From NCBI RefSeq assembly GCF_000011365.1, contig NC_004463.1:1908001-1972000 (forward strand): 64,000 bases of DNA. The letters are read 5' to 3'. The DNA comes from Bradyrhizobium diazoefficiens USDA 110 (lineage in GTDB: Bacteria; Pseudomonadota; Alphaproteobacteria; Rhizobiales; Xanthobacteraceae). Position numbers and translations under genes: made by a program. The notes under the pieces were generated by a model. It did not search any database. It saw only the letters and a list, made by a program, of their open reading frames with translations, and was not told where the DNA came from. This document shows, piece after piece, positions 38,194 through 47,236 of this stretch (the stretch's first letter is position 1; each line of letters opens with the position of its first letter).

Positions 38194-39366
38194 ATGAACA
38201 CAGAACAGCTCGTCACTCGTATTCCTTCCGCAACTTCCGATTTGGAAAGCTCCGAACCAGGCTCTCCGGCCGCACCGCTGTGGGGAGAGACCTTGGCCGG
38301 CGTGCACACGTCCGCTGCCGGAGCGGTTGCCTCGCCGGAGGAGGTGCTGGCCAACTGGGCTGCCGAAGACGGGCAGGGGCAACATGGGGATCGGCAACAA
38401 GCGGTAAGCCGAACGTCGGCTTGGCGGGGGACGGGTGATCTCAATCAGCCGCTAGATCTGTCGTCTCGGTCCCTTACCGCCTTGCCTGCGCCCATTTTGG
38501 CCGAGGTGCGCCGCCTGAATGTGGATCACAATCAGCTCGACAGCCTGCCCGAGACACTTTCGACCGGCCTCCAGCGGCTCTAGGCCATCAGCAATGGGCT
38601 GACGCGCCTGCCTGCAGAGACCGTGAACTACCATCACTAGGCGTTCCGCCTGGCGGTCGCCGAAGATCTGCGGCAGGCAGCCGTCAGGCCCCGTTTACGC
38701 GAGCAGTATTTCGAGTTGGCTTCGGGAGCGAACGGGAGCTGCGAAGATCGCGTTACTTTGGTCTGGAACGGCATGCAGACCGCACGCCTGAACGCTGATG
38801 TCGAGGACGGACTCTATGACGGGCGCCTCGGCGAACTGCTCCAGAACGACCGCGTCTTGTTTCGCTTGGAAGCGCTTGACGGGATCGCGCGCGAGAGGGT
38901 CAACTCACTTCGCCGTGCCGATCCCGACGCGGATGTCGACGAGATCGAGGTTTATCTTGCCTACCAAGCCCAGCTGCGGGACGCCCTGGAGCTGCGGCAC
39001 AACGCTCCCGACATGCGCTTCATGAATGTGTCTCAAGTGACCGAGGCCGATGTGGCCAGGGCCGAGGCGTCGGCGCGGGACGGGAAGCGGCGGAATTTCG
39101 GGACTATTTAGCGACGCGATGGCAACCATGGAAAGCGTGGTGAGGCGTATGGTACCCCAAGATTATGCTGAAATGCAGGAGCGGCTCGTCGGCGTGATGG
39201 GTGTACAATTTGAAACCCGCTTGGATGAGCGACTGGCTGAGCATGGTCTGACGGGCGATGCCGATGCCGAGCCGGTCCTCGGCGCCAGATACGAAACGAG
39301 ATTGCCCGCGCGATCAAAAGCGCGCTCCTGCATCAGGTCCTCGGGAAGCTCGGCCTTCAGCTATGA
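38194..39366 (+). pseudogene. nopM: NopM-like E3 ubiquitin ligase effector, decayed
   Basis: NopM-type effectors join a leucine-rich repeat region to a NEL ubiquitin ligase domain. ATG 38194 opens MNTEQLVTRIPSATSD; two LPX-type repeats follow (LTALPAPILAEVRRLNVDHN). In-frame TAG codons occur at 38581 and 38638. The NEL part resumes in the same frame with the catalytic cysteine in GSCEDRVTLVWN (Cys codon 38740-38742). A stop at 39109 follows a shift; the next part (MVPQDYAEMQERL) is in another frame, and the end (NEIARAIKSALLHQVLGKL) in a third, finishing at 39366. The repeat region is also short for the family. It cannot make a full protein. Confidence 0.82.
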
Positions 39367-39657
39367 GCGCACCTCCGAAGGAGGGTCCGTCGATCCGCCT
39401 CGCCGGTCACAAAAGTCAAAATTTAATCGACGCCTTCCGGGACGGACTGCCTGCATGACGGACTGTCTGCATGAGCCATTGCCGAATGAGCTCTGTTAAT
39501 TGCGCCCGTGCGTCCGTGCGGACGATCATGGTATAGGATGGACATCCAAGAGAAGATTAGCAAAACGCAATGCGTTCACGTTGCGAGCGCCGTTGAACTC
39601 AGCGCTCAACGGCCTCTCATAGGCCAGACAAATAGATGGGGGATCAGACCGATCTCT

Positions 39658-40377
39658 TCAAGTCGCCCTCGTGCAACGTAGGCTACCGATGTCCGTCCCC
39701 CGCGGCCGATCCCACCTTCGCAGCGTCACACTCGAATCCAGATCGCGAAACATGCCGTAATTCCGCCGGATCCATTGATGCAGCTCGGTGGACCAGTCCT
39801 TCTCGTTGCGCAGATACCCAGTGAAGGAAAAGCCAAGCCGATCTATATATCTCTTAAGGAACAGCGGTAGTGCGGAAATTCGAATCACCCGATCGCCGTC
39901 CATCGCTTCAGGTAATCCGCCGCGCAGTGCGAATTCATTGTGGATGATGACCAGCGAGGCCGGGGGAATTCGCCGCCGCAGCATCTCGTAACCACGAAAG
40001 GAGATGCGATCTGCGCCCGCGACGAAGAGTACGACAGGGGTGACACAGCACCGCGCCGTCTCCTTGACGAAGCCAATCTCCTCGCACATCTTGAAGAATT
40101 CGTCGAAGGCGTGAAAGCCGAGATCGATTACTTTGGGTACACGATCGTGAACGATGAGAGGGTCCATCAGCTGCATCTTGCCGTATGTGTCGATCACATC
40201 CGCGGTCTCCGTGATGTTGGGCAGGTAGTCGAGCAATGATGGCTCTTTCAAGTTGACGTCAAACGACAGCGTTGTACCGTCTTTCAGCAGCAAGAACTCG
40301 CTCATGGCCCGAGCGATGAGGGTTTTACCGACCTGCGGGCTAGGTGAGCAGATGATGTAGATGGGGGTCGCTAACAT
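39658..40377 (-). CDS. Deviant-Walker P-loop ATPase, second gene of pair
   Basis: A 239-residue protein with an N-terminal P-loop of unusual form, IICSPSPQVGKTLIARAMSE. A DVNLKEPSLLDYLP block follows where MinD/ParA-type proteins carry the switch I Asp. It also has PVVLFVAGADRIS. The family is not recognised beyond the P-loop NTPase fold. It lies 54 bp downstream of another MinD/ParA-like gene on the same strand, so the two are probably one operon. No membrane segment. Partner, cargo and role are unknown. Confidence 0.7.
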   Translation of the reverse strand: MLATPIYIICSPSPQVGKTLIARAMSEFLLLKDGTTLSFDVNLKEPSLLDYLPNITETADVIDTYGKMQLMDPLIVHDRVPKVIDLGFHAFDEFFKMCEEIGFVKETARCCVTPVVLFVAGADRISFRGYEMLRRRIPPASLVIIHNEFALRGGLPEAMDGDRVIRISALPLFLKRYIDRLGFSFTGYLRNEKDWSTELHQWIRRNYGMFRDLDSSVTLRRWDRPRGTDIGSLRCTRAT

Positions 40378-40431
40378 AGCCAGCAGATCAATTTCGTTCT
40401 GTGCGTGGGCTCGAGCTTGCCGGATATACGG

Positions 40432-41181
40432 CTACTTCTCGCCGGCCCGGGTGGCGGACTTGGCCCCGGCCAATTCCGTCAAGTTGATGCGATCAAATTC
40501 GCTCCAGACATTTGCCAGCCAGTGCCGGACATAGCCGCGCAGCACGAAGGAGTTGTTCGCGGGTTCATCATTGCGTCCCTTGTTCGCGACGAAGTCTATG
40601 AACGGGACGGACGCGACTTCCACCTGCTCATACGCCATCTCGTTAAGCTTCGGGATGGTCAACTCAGTCGCATGTTTGATGCGATGAAAATAGGAATTAT
40701 AAGTGGCTTGATCCCACTGGAAGAATTGAGTGTCGTTGATGAAGTTCTTGACCAGGTAGTACTTTGCACCGGTCATGAAAGTCGCGGTTTCCTCGATCTC
40801 GTCTAGCGACGCGATAGATGATCCCAGGATGTGGAACACGGCAAATGTGATCTGGCCAGACCGTGCCGAGTCCAGAAAGCCGATGTTGCGCAAGGAAGCC
40901 AGCGCAGAGGACAGTAGGCCTGCGCGAGCATCGATGACAGTGACGGACAGCCCTGAGTTCAAGGTATCGAAGATCTTCATCTGGTCCGCCGTCGCAGTCA
41001 TGTCGACGATCTCAGTGATCCCGGGGTAAAAGCGCTTCAGCGTTCCCCGGGGCGACTCCGTGTCGAACGCGCGTATTTGCACGTTATTGACGCTAAAGTA
41101 GTCCAGTAGCGTTCGTGATACGGTCGTCTTGCCGACTCCTCCCTTGTCCGCACCGACTACAATTACCACTGGCTTCACCAT
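40432..41181 (-). CDS. MinD/ParA-like ATPase, first gene of pair
   Basis: A 249-residue ParA/MinD-type ATPase. The deviant Walker A is VVGADKGGVGKTTVSRTLLD near residue 10-20, switch I FDTESPRG near 40, and Walker B VTVIDARAG near 80. ATG 41181 has AGGAG upstream. The C-terminal half (YYLVKNFINDTQFFQWDQ) resembles plasmid and integrative-element NTPases more than chromosomal MinD or ParA, but I cannot name the subfamily. No ParB-like or DNA-binding partner gene is next to it. Function unknown. Confidence 0.75.
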   Translation of the reverse strand: MVKPVVIVVGADKGGVGKTTVSRTLLDYFSVNNVQIRAFDTESPRGTLKRFYPGITEIVDMTATADQMKIFDTLNSGLSVTVIDARAGLLSSALASLRNIGFLDSARSGQITFAVFHILGSSIASLDEIEETATFMTGAKYYLVKNFINDTQFFQWDQATYNSYFHRIKHATELTIPKLNEMAYEQVEVASVPFIDFVANKGRNDEPANNSFVLRGYVRHWLANVWSEFDRINLTELAGAKSATRAGEK

Positions 41182-41700
41182 AGAAACATCTCCTGAGCTC
41201 TTGCTATTGCCGCGCGCAAAGTGCGCTATCGGCGCGTCACTGCTTTGGGTGCGAACATGGCGGAAAGAAGGGGCAATGAACCGCCGATGCGAGAGCTCTG
41301 CAACTGATAAGCGTTTTCAACATCTAGCGAGTAACGTCGCGTGATGATGCAGCTCCGGCAATGGGAGTAATCACTTGTACTGGTGATTTACGTGAGGTTT
41401 GTGTGCGGCTGGAATATGCGGGGCAAGAATCAAAGTCTGCCCATGGTGATCGTTGGATTGCCGTAGGTTCGCTATGGATGCTGTCGCTGCCGCTATCAAA
41501 TTTTAATGGGAGACCGAGTCTTACGTAGCGTCAGATTGCGAGCTCGATGAAAGCGCAAATCGGGGGGATGCTAGGCGGTCCGACTATGGCTTCGCAGACC
41601 ATCAAAGGTCTACTGGATCAGATCGCCGTCTTTTCGGCATGCCGAGGAATATCTCCACGAGCTAAAGGTGAGTGGCTAAAGGCCTCTCTGCGCGCGAGAG
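41182..41700. other. Intergenic stretch upstream of the ATPase pair
   Basis: About 520 bp between the ATPase pair and the M16 pseudogene. No supported gene. No sigma-54 element or tts box found on the minus strand. Confidence 0.4.
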
Positions 41701-43160
41701 CTAAGCACATGGGCTGCTAGAAAATAAATTGGGCGGCGTCGTCGGGCCGGTGTCTAGCTGATCGGCGCCCGGCGGGGGTGTAGTCCTGGACGGCACAATG
41801 GCCGCCTGCGCTGCGTCCTTTGGGGCGCGGCCGACGATAATTGTGAGCAGACCCCCGCCCCACAGCCGCTGCGCTGCTCTCTTTGGCGTCTTCCAGCGTC
41901 ACCGCATCGACGACGGCATTCTGGTTTTCGAGATAGTCGATAGGCAACTTGTCAAGCTGATGCTGCAGTAGCGTTCGCGCCAGTTTTGATGATGTGTTGA
42001 GAGCTACCAGTTGCGAGCCCTTCAGGTAGGACTTTGCGTCATCGAGCTCCTGCTGAGTCGGTCCTTCCGCGGCGATCTGTCGGACCTGCTTCTCGATTTC
42101 TTCAACCGTTTCACCGGCCCGATCGGCGCAGGTGCCGCTGGTACCGAGAAACATGGCTGAATGATCCAGCCAGACAAGCTGCTCACGGACTGAATAAGCC
42201 AGTCCGCGCTTCTCGCGGACTTCGCGGAACAGGCGTGACGTCAGGCCGCCGCCGCCGAGAATGTGGTTGACGATACAGGCGGGCATGAAACCCGGCTCGC
42301 TGCGACGGACGGCTGGACCGCCAAAAGTCACAACTGTCTGCGGCACATCGAGCTGAATAAAGACCCGCTGCGGCGGCTTTGCTGCGATGACGTCGGCGAC
42401 CGGCATCGCTTCCGCGTTGCTCGGCAGGCTGCCAAAGGTCTTATCGAGCAGCTTGCAGACGGCCCCTGGATCGACCCCGCCGACCACCGCGATTTTGAAC
42501 GTGTCTTTTTGCAATGACGCGCCGGACATAACCCTTGAGATCCTCGGCCTCTATCTTCGGCACGCTTTCCAAGTAGCCATCGACTGGGCGAGCATAGGGA
42601 TGATCCCCAAAAGCGACTTCGAGGAACTTGCGGCGAGCCAGCGACGAAGGATCGGTTGAGTCGTGCCGAAGGCGCGCAAGCACAGCGGCACGGTTCCGTT
42701 CGACGTCGGCGGCCTCAAAACGCGGCGAGGTTAGCGCGATCCGTAAAAGCTCGAAGGCCTCCTCCGCGCTGTCATTGATCGTGCGCAAGGCACCGCGGAA
42801 GTGATCATGGGTCACGTGAAAACGCAGCTCAATGGCATGGCGGTCCAGCCGCTGATGAAAGGTCTTGAAGTCAAATTTGCCGGAACCTTCCTTGAGCAGC
42901 CCAGAAACCATGTGGGCTACGCCAGGTCTTTGAGCGGGATCCTGAGCCGCGCCGCCGGTGAAGGCATATTCCATCGAGATCAATGGGACAGTGGAGTCCT
43001 GCACGAACCAGGCTTCTATGCCGCAAGACGAAATCAAACGCTTGATCCTGGTCCGGTCCAGTGATCGTGGTGCGGCATGCGAATTTGACGAAGCGAGCAC
43101 CGCCATGGAGAGGGAGGCTCCTCCAAGGAGGATCCCGCGTCGAGTGCAAGGATGGATCAC
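41701..43160 (-). pseudogene. M16-family peptidase-like protein (second of pair), frameshifted
   Basis: This is the non-catalytic partner type of M16 peptidase pairs. GTG 43160 overlaps the stop of the upstream gene (TAGTG). A twin-arginine-like signal follows (CTRRGILLGGASLSMAVLAS). The first frame ends in RRVIAKRH and the protein resumes in another frame at about 42520 (SLQKDTFKIAVVGGVDPGAV). Near 41880 a third shift, explained by one extra A, moves the true C terminus (LWGGGLLTIIVGRAP) to yet another frame ending at 41701. Blocks such as NHILGGGGLTSRLFREVREK are the M16 C-terminal domain. Confidence 0.8.
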
Positions 43161-44511
43161 TAGAGCGTCTCCCAGTGTTGCGGGGTAGACTCTTTGACGA
43201 GATAGCCGGTTACCGCTCGTTTCTTGTCGAGCCATATCCGCGCGGCCTCATGCACCTGCGGTGCGCCGACCGCTCGGATGTCGTCCGGCCAGCGTTGTAC
43301 ATCCTCGATGCATAGTCCCGTCGTCAGGGCGCGGCCATACCAGTGAGCGAGCAGTTCCTGACTGTCTTGGGCGTAGGCGACTTGCGCGGTTAGCCGCGTC
43401 TTCGCCCGCTGGAGATCTTCGGCACTCGCGGGATTACGGGCAATACCGGCGATTACCTCGTCGATGCAGCGCTCGATCAGGCTGAGGTTGGCGCCAGGCT
43501 TTGGTATGACGGAAATCTCGAATAGCGATGGATCGAGCGCGGCAGAGTGGTAGCTCGCCCTGGCGGTGACCGCGAGCTGCTTTTCGACAACCAGCGAGAG
43601 ATAGAGATATGAGTTAATGCCGCCGCCCATCAACTGCTCGAGCACCTCAAGCGCTGGACCCTCGCCCGCGGCCGCGCTGCGAGTCGAGGGTACGAGATAA
43701 TAGCGGCGCAGGGCCGGCTGCTCGACGCGGGCATCGGCCAGTGTCACTCTGCGCTGCGCTGCGCGGCCGGCGGCGGTTCCTGCGGCCGCAGGCGTTCCTT
43801 GGGAATCGAAGGTTGCGCGGGGATGCCGCCAAACGTCTCCTTCACCATGGAGCGCATTTCCTTGGTGGCTACGTCGCCAGCAACAATCAGGATCGCGTTG
43901 TTAGGTGCATAGAAGCGCCGGTAGAAGGCAAGCGCGTCCTCTCGGGTAAGCTTTTCGATTTCCTGGCGCCACGCGATAATAGGGTGGCCGTAGGGGTGGT
44001 TGAGGTAAAGCGCCGCCATCATCTGCTCAGCAAGCCGGTTACCTGGATGGTTGGCGACCCTCATATTGAATTCCTCCAGCACGACGTCTCGCTCGGAGAG
44101 CACGTTCTCGTCCTTGAGAACGAGACCGGTCATGCGGTCGGCTTCAAATTCCATCATCTTGCCGAGGTGCTCTCGAGGCACGTGCTGGAAGTAGCTGGTG
44201 AAGTCGAACCCGGTAAAGGCGTTCTGGTAGCCGCTGGCGCGCAGCACGGCCTTGGAGAATTCATCCGCCGGATGTTTGGAAGTACCCTTGAACATCAGGT
44301 GTTCGAGGAAATGCGCAAGCCCCGATTTGCCGGGCGGTTCATCCGCGGAACCGACCTTATACCAGATCATCTGAGTGACGACTGGTGTGCGATGATCCTG
44401 GATCACAACCACCTGCAGGTCGTTCTGAAGCGTGAAGCATGCTGCTCGATCTGATCTGACCGTGCCGGCATAGACGCTAACCGCCGGAGTGGTGCGCGTC
44501 GTCGAGTCCAA
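43160..44511 (-). pseudogene. M16-family zinc peptidase (first of pair), frameshifted
   Basis: An M16 metallopeptidase. The zinc motif is HFLEHLMFKGT (H-x2-E-H), with the distal Glu in VVLEEFN. The first frame (44511 to 43744) stops in QRSAE just after a 5-bp tandem repeat; the second frame (43747 to 43160) continues MTLADARVEQPALRRYYLVP. Removing one repeat unit restores one frame. The start is unclear: only TTG 44511 is in frame, and no signal peptide is visible, so the 5' end may also be damaged. Together with the next gene it would have been a periplasmic protease pair. Confidence 0.82.
43750..43764. repeat. Tandem 5-bp repeat (TGCGC)3 at frameshift site
   Basis: Three copies of TGCGC (GCGCA on the coding strand) lie exactly where the M16 peptidase frame breaks. 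Two copies would keep the frame open. Confidence 0.85.
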
Positions 44512-45625
44512 GGCTTCAGGTGGCCAAATGTAACCGTCGACATGTCATGAACACAACCTTGCGCACAACGTCTCAGGAGAACTTGGCGTCTCTGGAGATT
44601 TGGGGGTAGATCAAGCGCGATATACGCTGGCACAACACTCAGCAGCTTGCCGTCACACATCTCGCTCTACACGATGAGCGGCTTGACGATTTGTCTGCCA
44701 GCGAGCAGCTCCTCTGAGTACACTGCGCCGAAGTAGTCCAGGATGAACGTGCGACAACAGCGTAGTTTATCGGCCGCGCGCATCAGGTGCCGCGGGGGAG
44801 CGCGATTGAGAAGATTTGCCGCAAAAGCCCATCGGTTGTTGACGCGCGAGGTAAACAAATGCTCAGCGATAGCTTCGATGAGACAGTGGAAGTCACTTGC
44901 CGGCCGTCGCGGTTTACGTAAGGCAAAGGGAAGCCGAGCGCACCGCTCACCGTCCTTAAATCACCTGCCAACAAGTCACTCAGATTAAGGATACCAAGGG
45001 CACCGCAGATCGCGGTCATGTGATTTGCGGTTGCAAGCCGGAGCCTGGTTGGCGCATGTTAACTACTTCGCTATTTCTCCTCTCTCTTATCTGAACGACA
45101 AGATGCCAGAAGGGCGTGGATGTAGCAGTGCCGAGCGGGTTTGATGAGGATGTGATCCTCCCGGAGGACGTTCATGCCGGCAAGATTCTGCCAACCAATC
45201 ATGCCGTCCGCTGCCGGCGGCTAAAGGGCTGAAAACGGTTTGCGAGCAAGTTTTTTCCCGGGAAGGCAGAGGAGGAGATCCTCACATGGCAGGACCGGGT
45301 GTCATGGAGATCGTGCGCCGCCATCGCGCGCTGTAGCTTCGCAGTGCCGATAGACCGCGTCATTTCGGCTGATACAAGGAGGCTCTTTGCTGGCGCAAGC
45401 TGCAGATCAGGAGGAACACGAGGCTGCGGAGTCCGAGAGATAATCGATCTGCTGCTCGTCCGGCTTGATTCCGCCAGACGAAAGGACCCACAGCGCAGTC
45501 CAACTCCGCCTGCGGATACGGAAAAGATGTCGGTGCTCAAGAGTACATGCAGCAGGAAATGAGATAGAGGCCTGATCTTGCCCCGCCGATCCGGCCAATC
45601 GCTCTTCGTGTGATGCCTGTAGGCT
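44512..45625. other. Intergenic stretch without a supported gene
   Basis: About 1.1 kb between the M16 pair and the nopP-like pseudogene. Open frames are short or of poor composition. No tts box, sigma-54 element or repeat was noticed. Confidence 0.4.
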
Positions 45626-46491
45626 CTACATAAAGTCATATTCCTCATCATACGGATCGTTCGCGGGCTTCGCTACACTCTCGGTATACTTGGCATTGCC
45701 GCTGTTGTCTTCAGTCGCGGCAAGATACAAAGGCGGCTTACCCGCCCGCTGCCAATTGCCGCCTTCGTTCTTCCATTTGTCATCGTGCTTGGTGGGATCT
45801 AGCACCATCATCGAGTCACTAACCTCAAGAAAGCCCAACGCTGCCGCGCGGGCTTTCGCTTCCGGATTGGAAGAGTGGGAGAGAACGAGCGGTTTGTTTC
45901 CGTCGATCTGGAGCTGATGTTCAAGCAAGATATCGCCCGCGTTCTCGACGAGCGGATGAGTAACCCGGAAAGCTATTGTTGAGGTGATTTCATCTCGTCC
46001 AGGAAATTGATGGCGCCAATCATTGTTGCCCTTGAACAGCTCACTCATGCGGCCTCCGGGTTCCGTTCTCAGAAGCCCGACGCTCTTGTTCCCAAGCTGA
46101 TAGCTGAAAAAGCACGATTTCTCCGAAATAGACTTCGTGCCGAAGCGAAATGCAGTGTCCGCTGTGCGTGAGCCTTTTCGGAAACCCAGCGCGAGTATCG
46201 CTGCGGATTGGCAGCAATATCCTCTATGTCTCCTCCATAAAAATCTGCCAGCTTATTCTCAAACGAAGATTTTGAGATCTCAACCACCGGCCGCTCGTCA
46301 ACCAGCGCGTATGGCGGGACTGCTGCCAAAGATGCATCAACGGAGCAGCTCGATGGCGCCAAACTCAGAGCAGAGAATACATCCAAGAATCTTGGGCTAT
46401 CCGTGTGGGAGCCATCGTCCGAGCTCGTTCCCATTTCATCGAGCTCGGACGCACGTTCGCTGTTAGATAGAGCTTTAGTGTTTTGAAACAT
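45626..46491 (-). pseudogene. NopP-like effector copy 2, one frameshift
   Basis: ATG 46491 opens a Ser-rich N terminus (SNSERASELDEMGTSSDD) like a type III secretion signal. The frame is good to about SEKAHAQ and then shifts near 46155-46170. The correct continuation in another frame (ISEKSCFFSYQLGNKSVGLL) runs into the part from 46048 (MSELFKGNNDWRHQFPG). VTHPLVENAGDILLEHQL is nearly identical to the intact nopP at 8.4 kb. A single indel therefore breaks an otherwise complete paralogue that has its own tts box. Confidence 0.85.
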
Positions 46492-46539
46492 AACACGTCC
46501 TGTTATGTCGGCGAGGCCGCGCCGGAGTGGGGTTCCGCG

Positions 46540-46574
46540 CTCATAGTAAGCCTAGCTGTCGGCAAGCTGACAGC
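46540..46574 (-). promoter_or_regulatory. tts box of nopP-like copy 2
   Basis: On the minus strand GCTGTCAGCTTGCCGACAGC fits the tts-box core, with a CTAGGC tail. It lies about 50-80 bp before ATG 46491. Confidence 0.75.
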
Positions 46575-46615
46575 TAAGCATCACGCTTCGCTATTCCTGC
46601 CCGCTCTTGATCGCC

Positions 46616-47206
46616 TTATCTTGAACGAGCCAATGCTTTCCGGCTGCCCGCCTGAGGTGCTGCGCTGGCATCGCCGGCGTCCATCTTGCCTTGAAGGGCG
46701 AGGGACAGTCCGAAATTGTTGCGCAGCATCGGGTTTGCAGGTTCCGCCGCGAGAGCTTGGCGGTATAGCTCTTGGGCTTCCTGATGACGGCCCTCGTGAT
46801 CGAGAACAACTGCTTTGGCATTTAATGCGCGCAGGTCGCCAGGGGTTGCCAATAACACGCCGTCGAGCACCTCAAGCGCATCATTCGGACAGTTGCGTGC
46901 CAGCAGGGCTCGCGCAAGAGGAATAGCCGCATCAATGTTGTTCGGCTGTTGCTTCAATGCGTCGCGCAGAGCCCCTTCATCAGCATCTCGGCCAAGCGCG
47001 TGCGAAATGCGCTCGCGCGCGGCGGGGTCGATCTCTTCGCTGTCTGCGAGGTCTGATGCGGACCTCTGCTGCGGTGAAAGGCCATGTTTGTCTGCGGTAG
47101 CGCAACCAGCGAGCAGCACAACAGTCAGCATCGCAAGCAGAGCCGGCCGCAGCCTTGGACTGGCGGAGCACAGATATCGGCGGAAGCTGGTGTCATTAGA
47201 TTTCAT
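46616..47206 (-). CDS. TPR lipoprotein at end of type III operon
   Basis: A 196-residue lipoprotein. The lipobox LLAGC follows a hydrophobic stretch (ALLAMLTVVLLAGC), so the mature protein starts at Cys about residue 34. TPR-like helices follow (NNIDAAIPLARALLARNCP and LNAKAVVLDHEGRHQEAQEL). It resembles TadD/pilotin-like TPR lipoproteins. It lies 30 bp after rhcV on the same strand, so it is probably the last gene of the nopC-rhcV operon. A role in placing the secretin or other apparatus parts is inferred from lipoprotein nature and position. Confidence 0.75.
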   Translation of the reverse strand: MKSNDTSFRRYLCSASPRLRPALLAMLTVVLLAGCATADKHGLSPQQRSASDLADSEEIDPAARERISHALGRDADEGALRDALKQQPNNIDAAIPLARALLARNCPNDALEVLDGVLLATPGDLRALNAKAVVLDHEGRHQEAQELYRQALAAEPANPMLRNNFGLSLALQGKMDAGDASAAPQAGSRKALARSR

Positions 47207-47236
47207 CGGCTACTCACAAGGTAGTGCTGCGCACTC

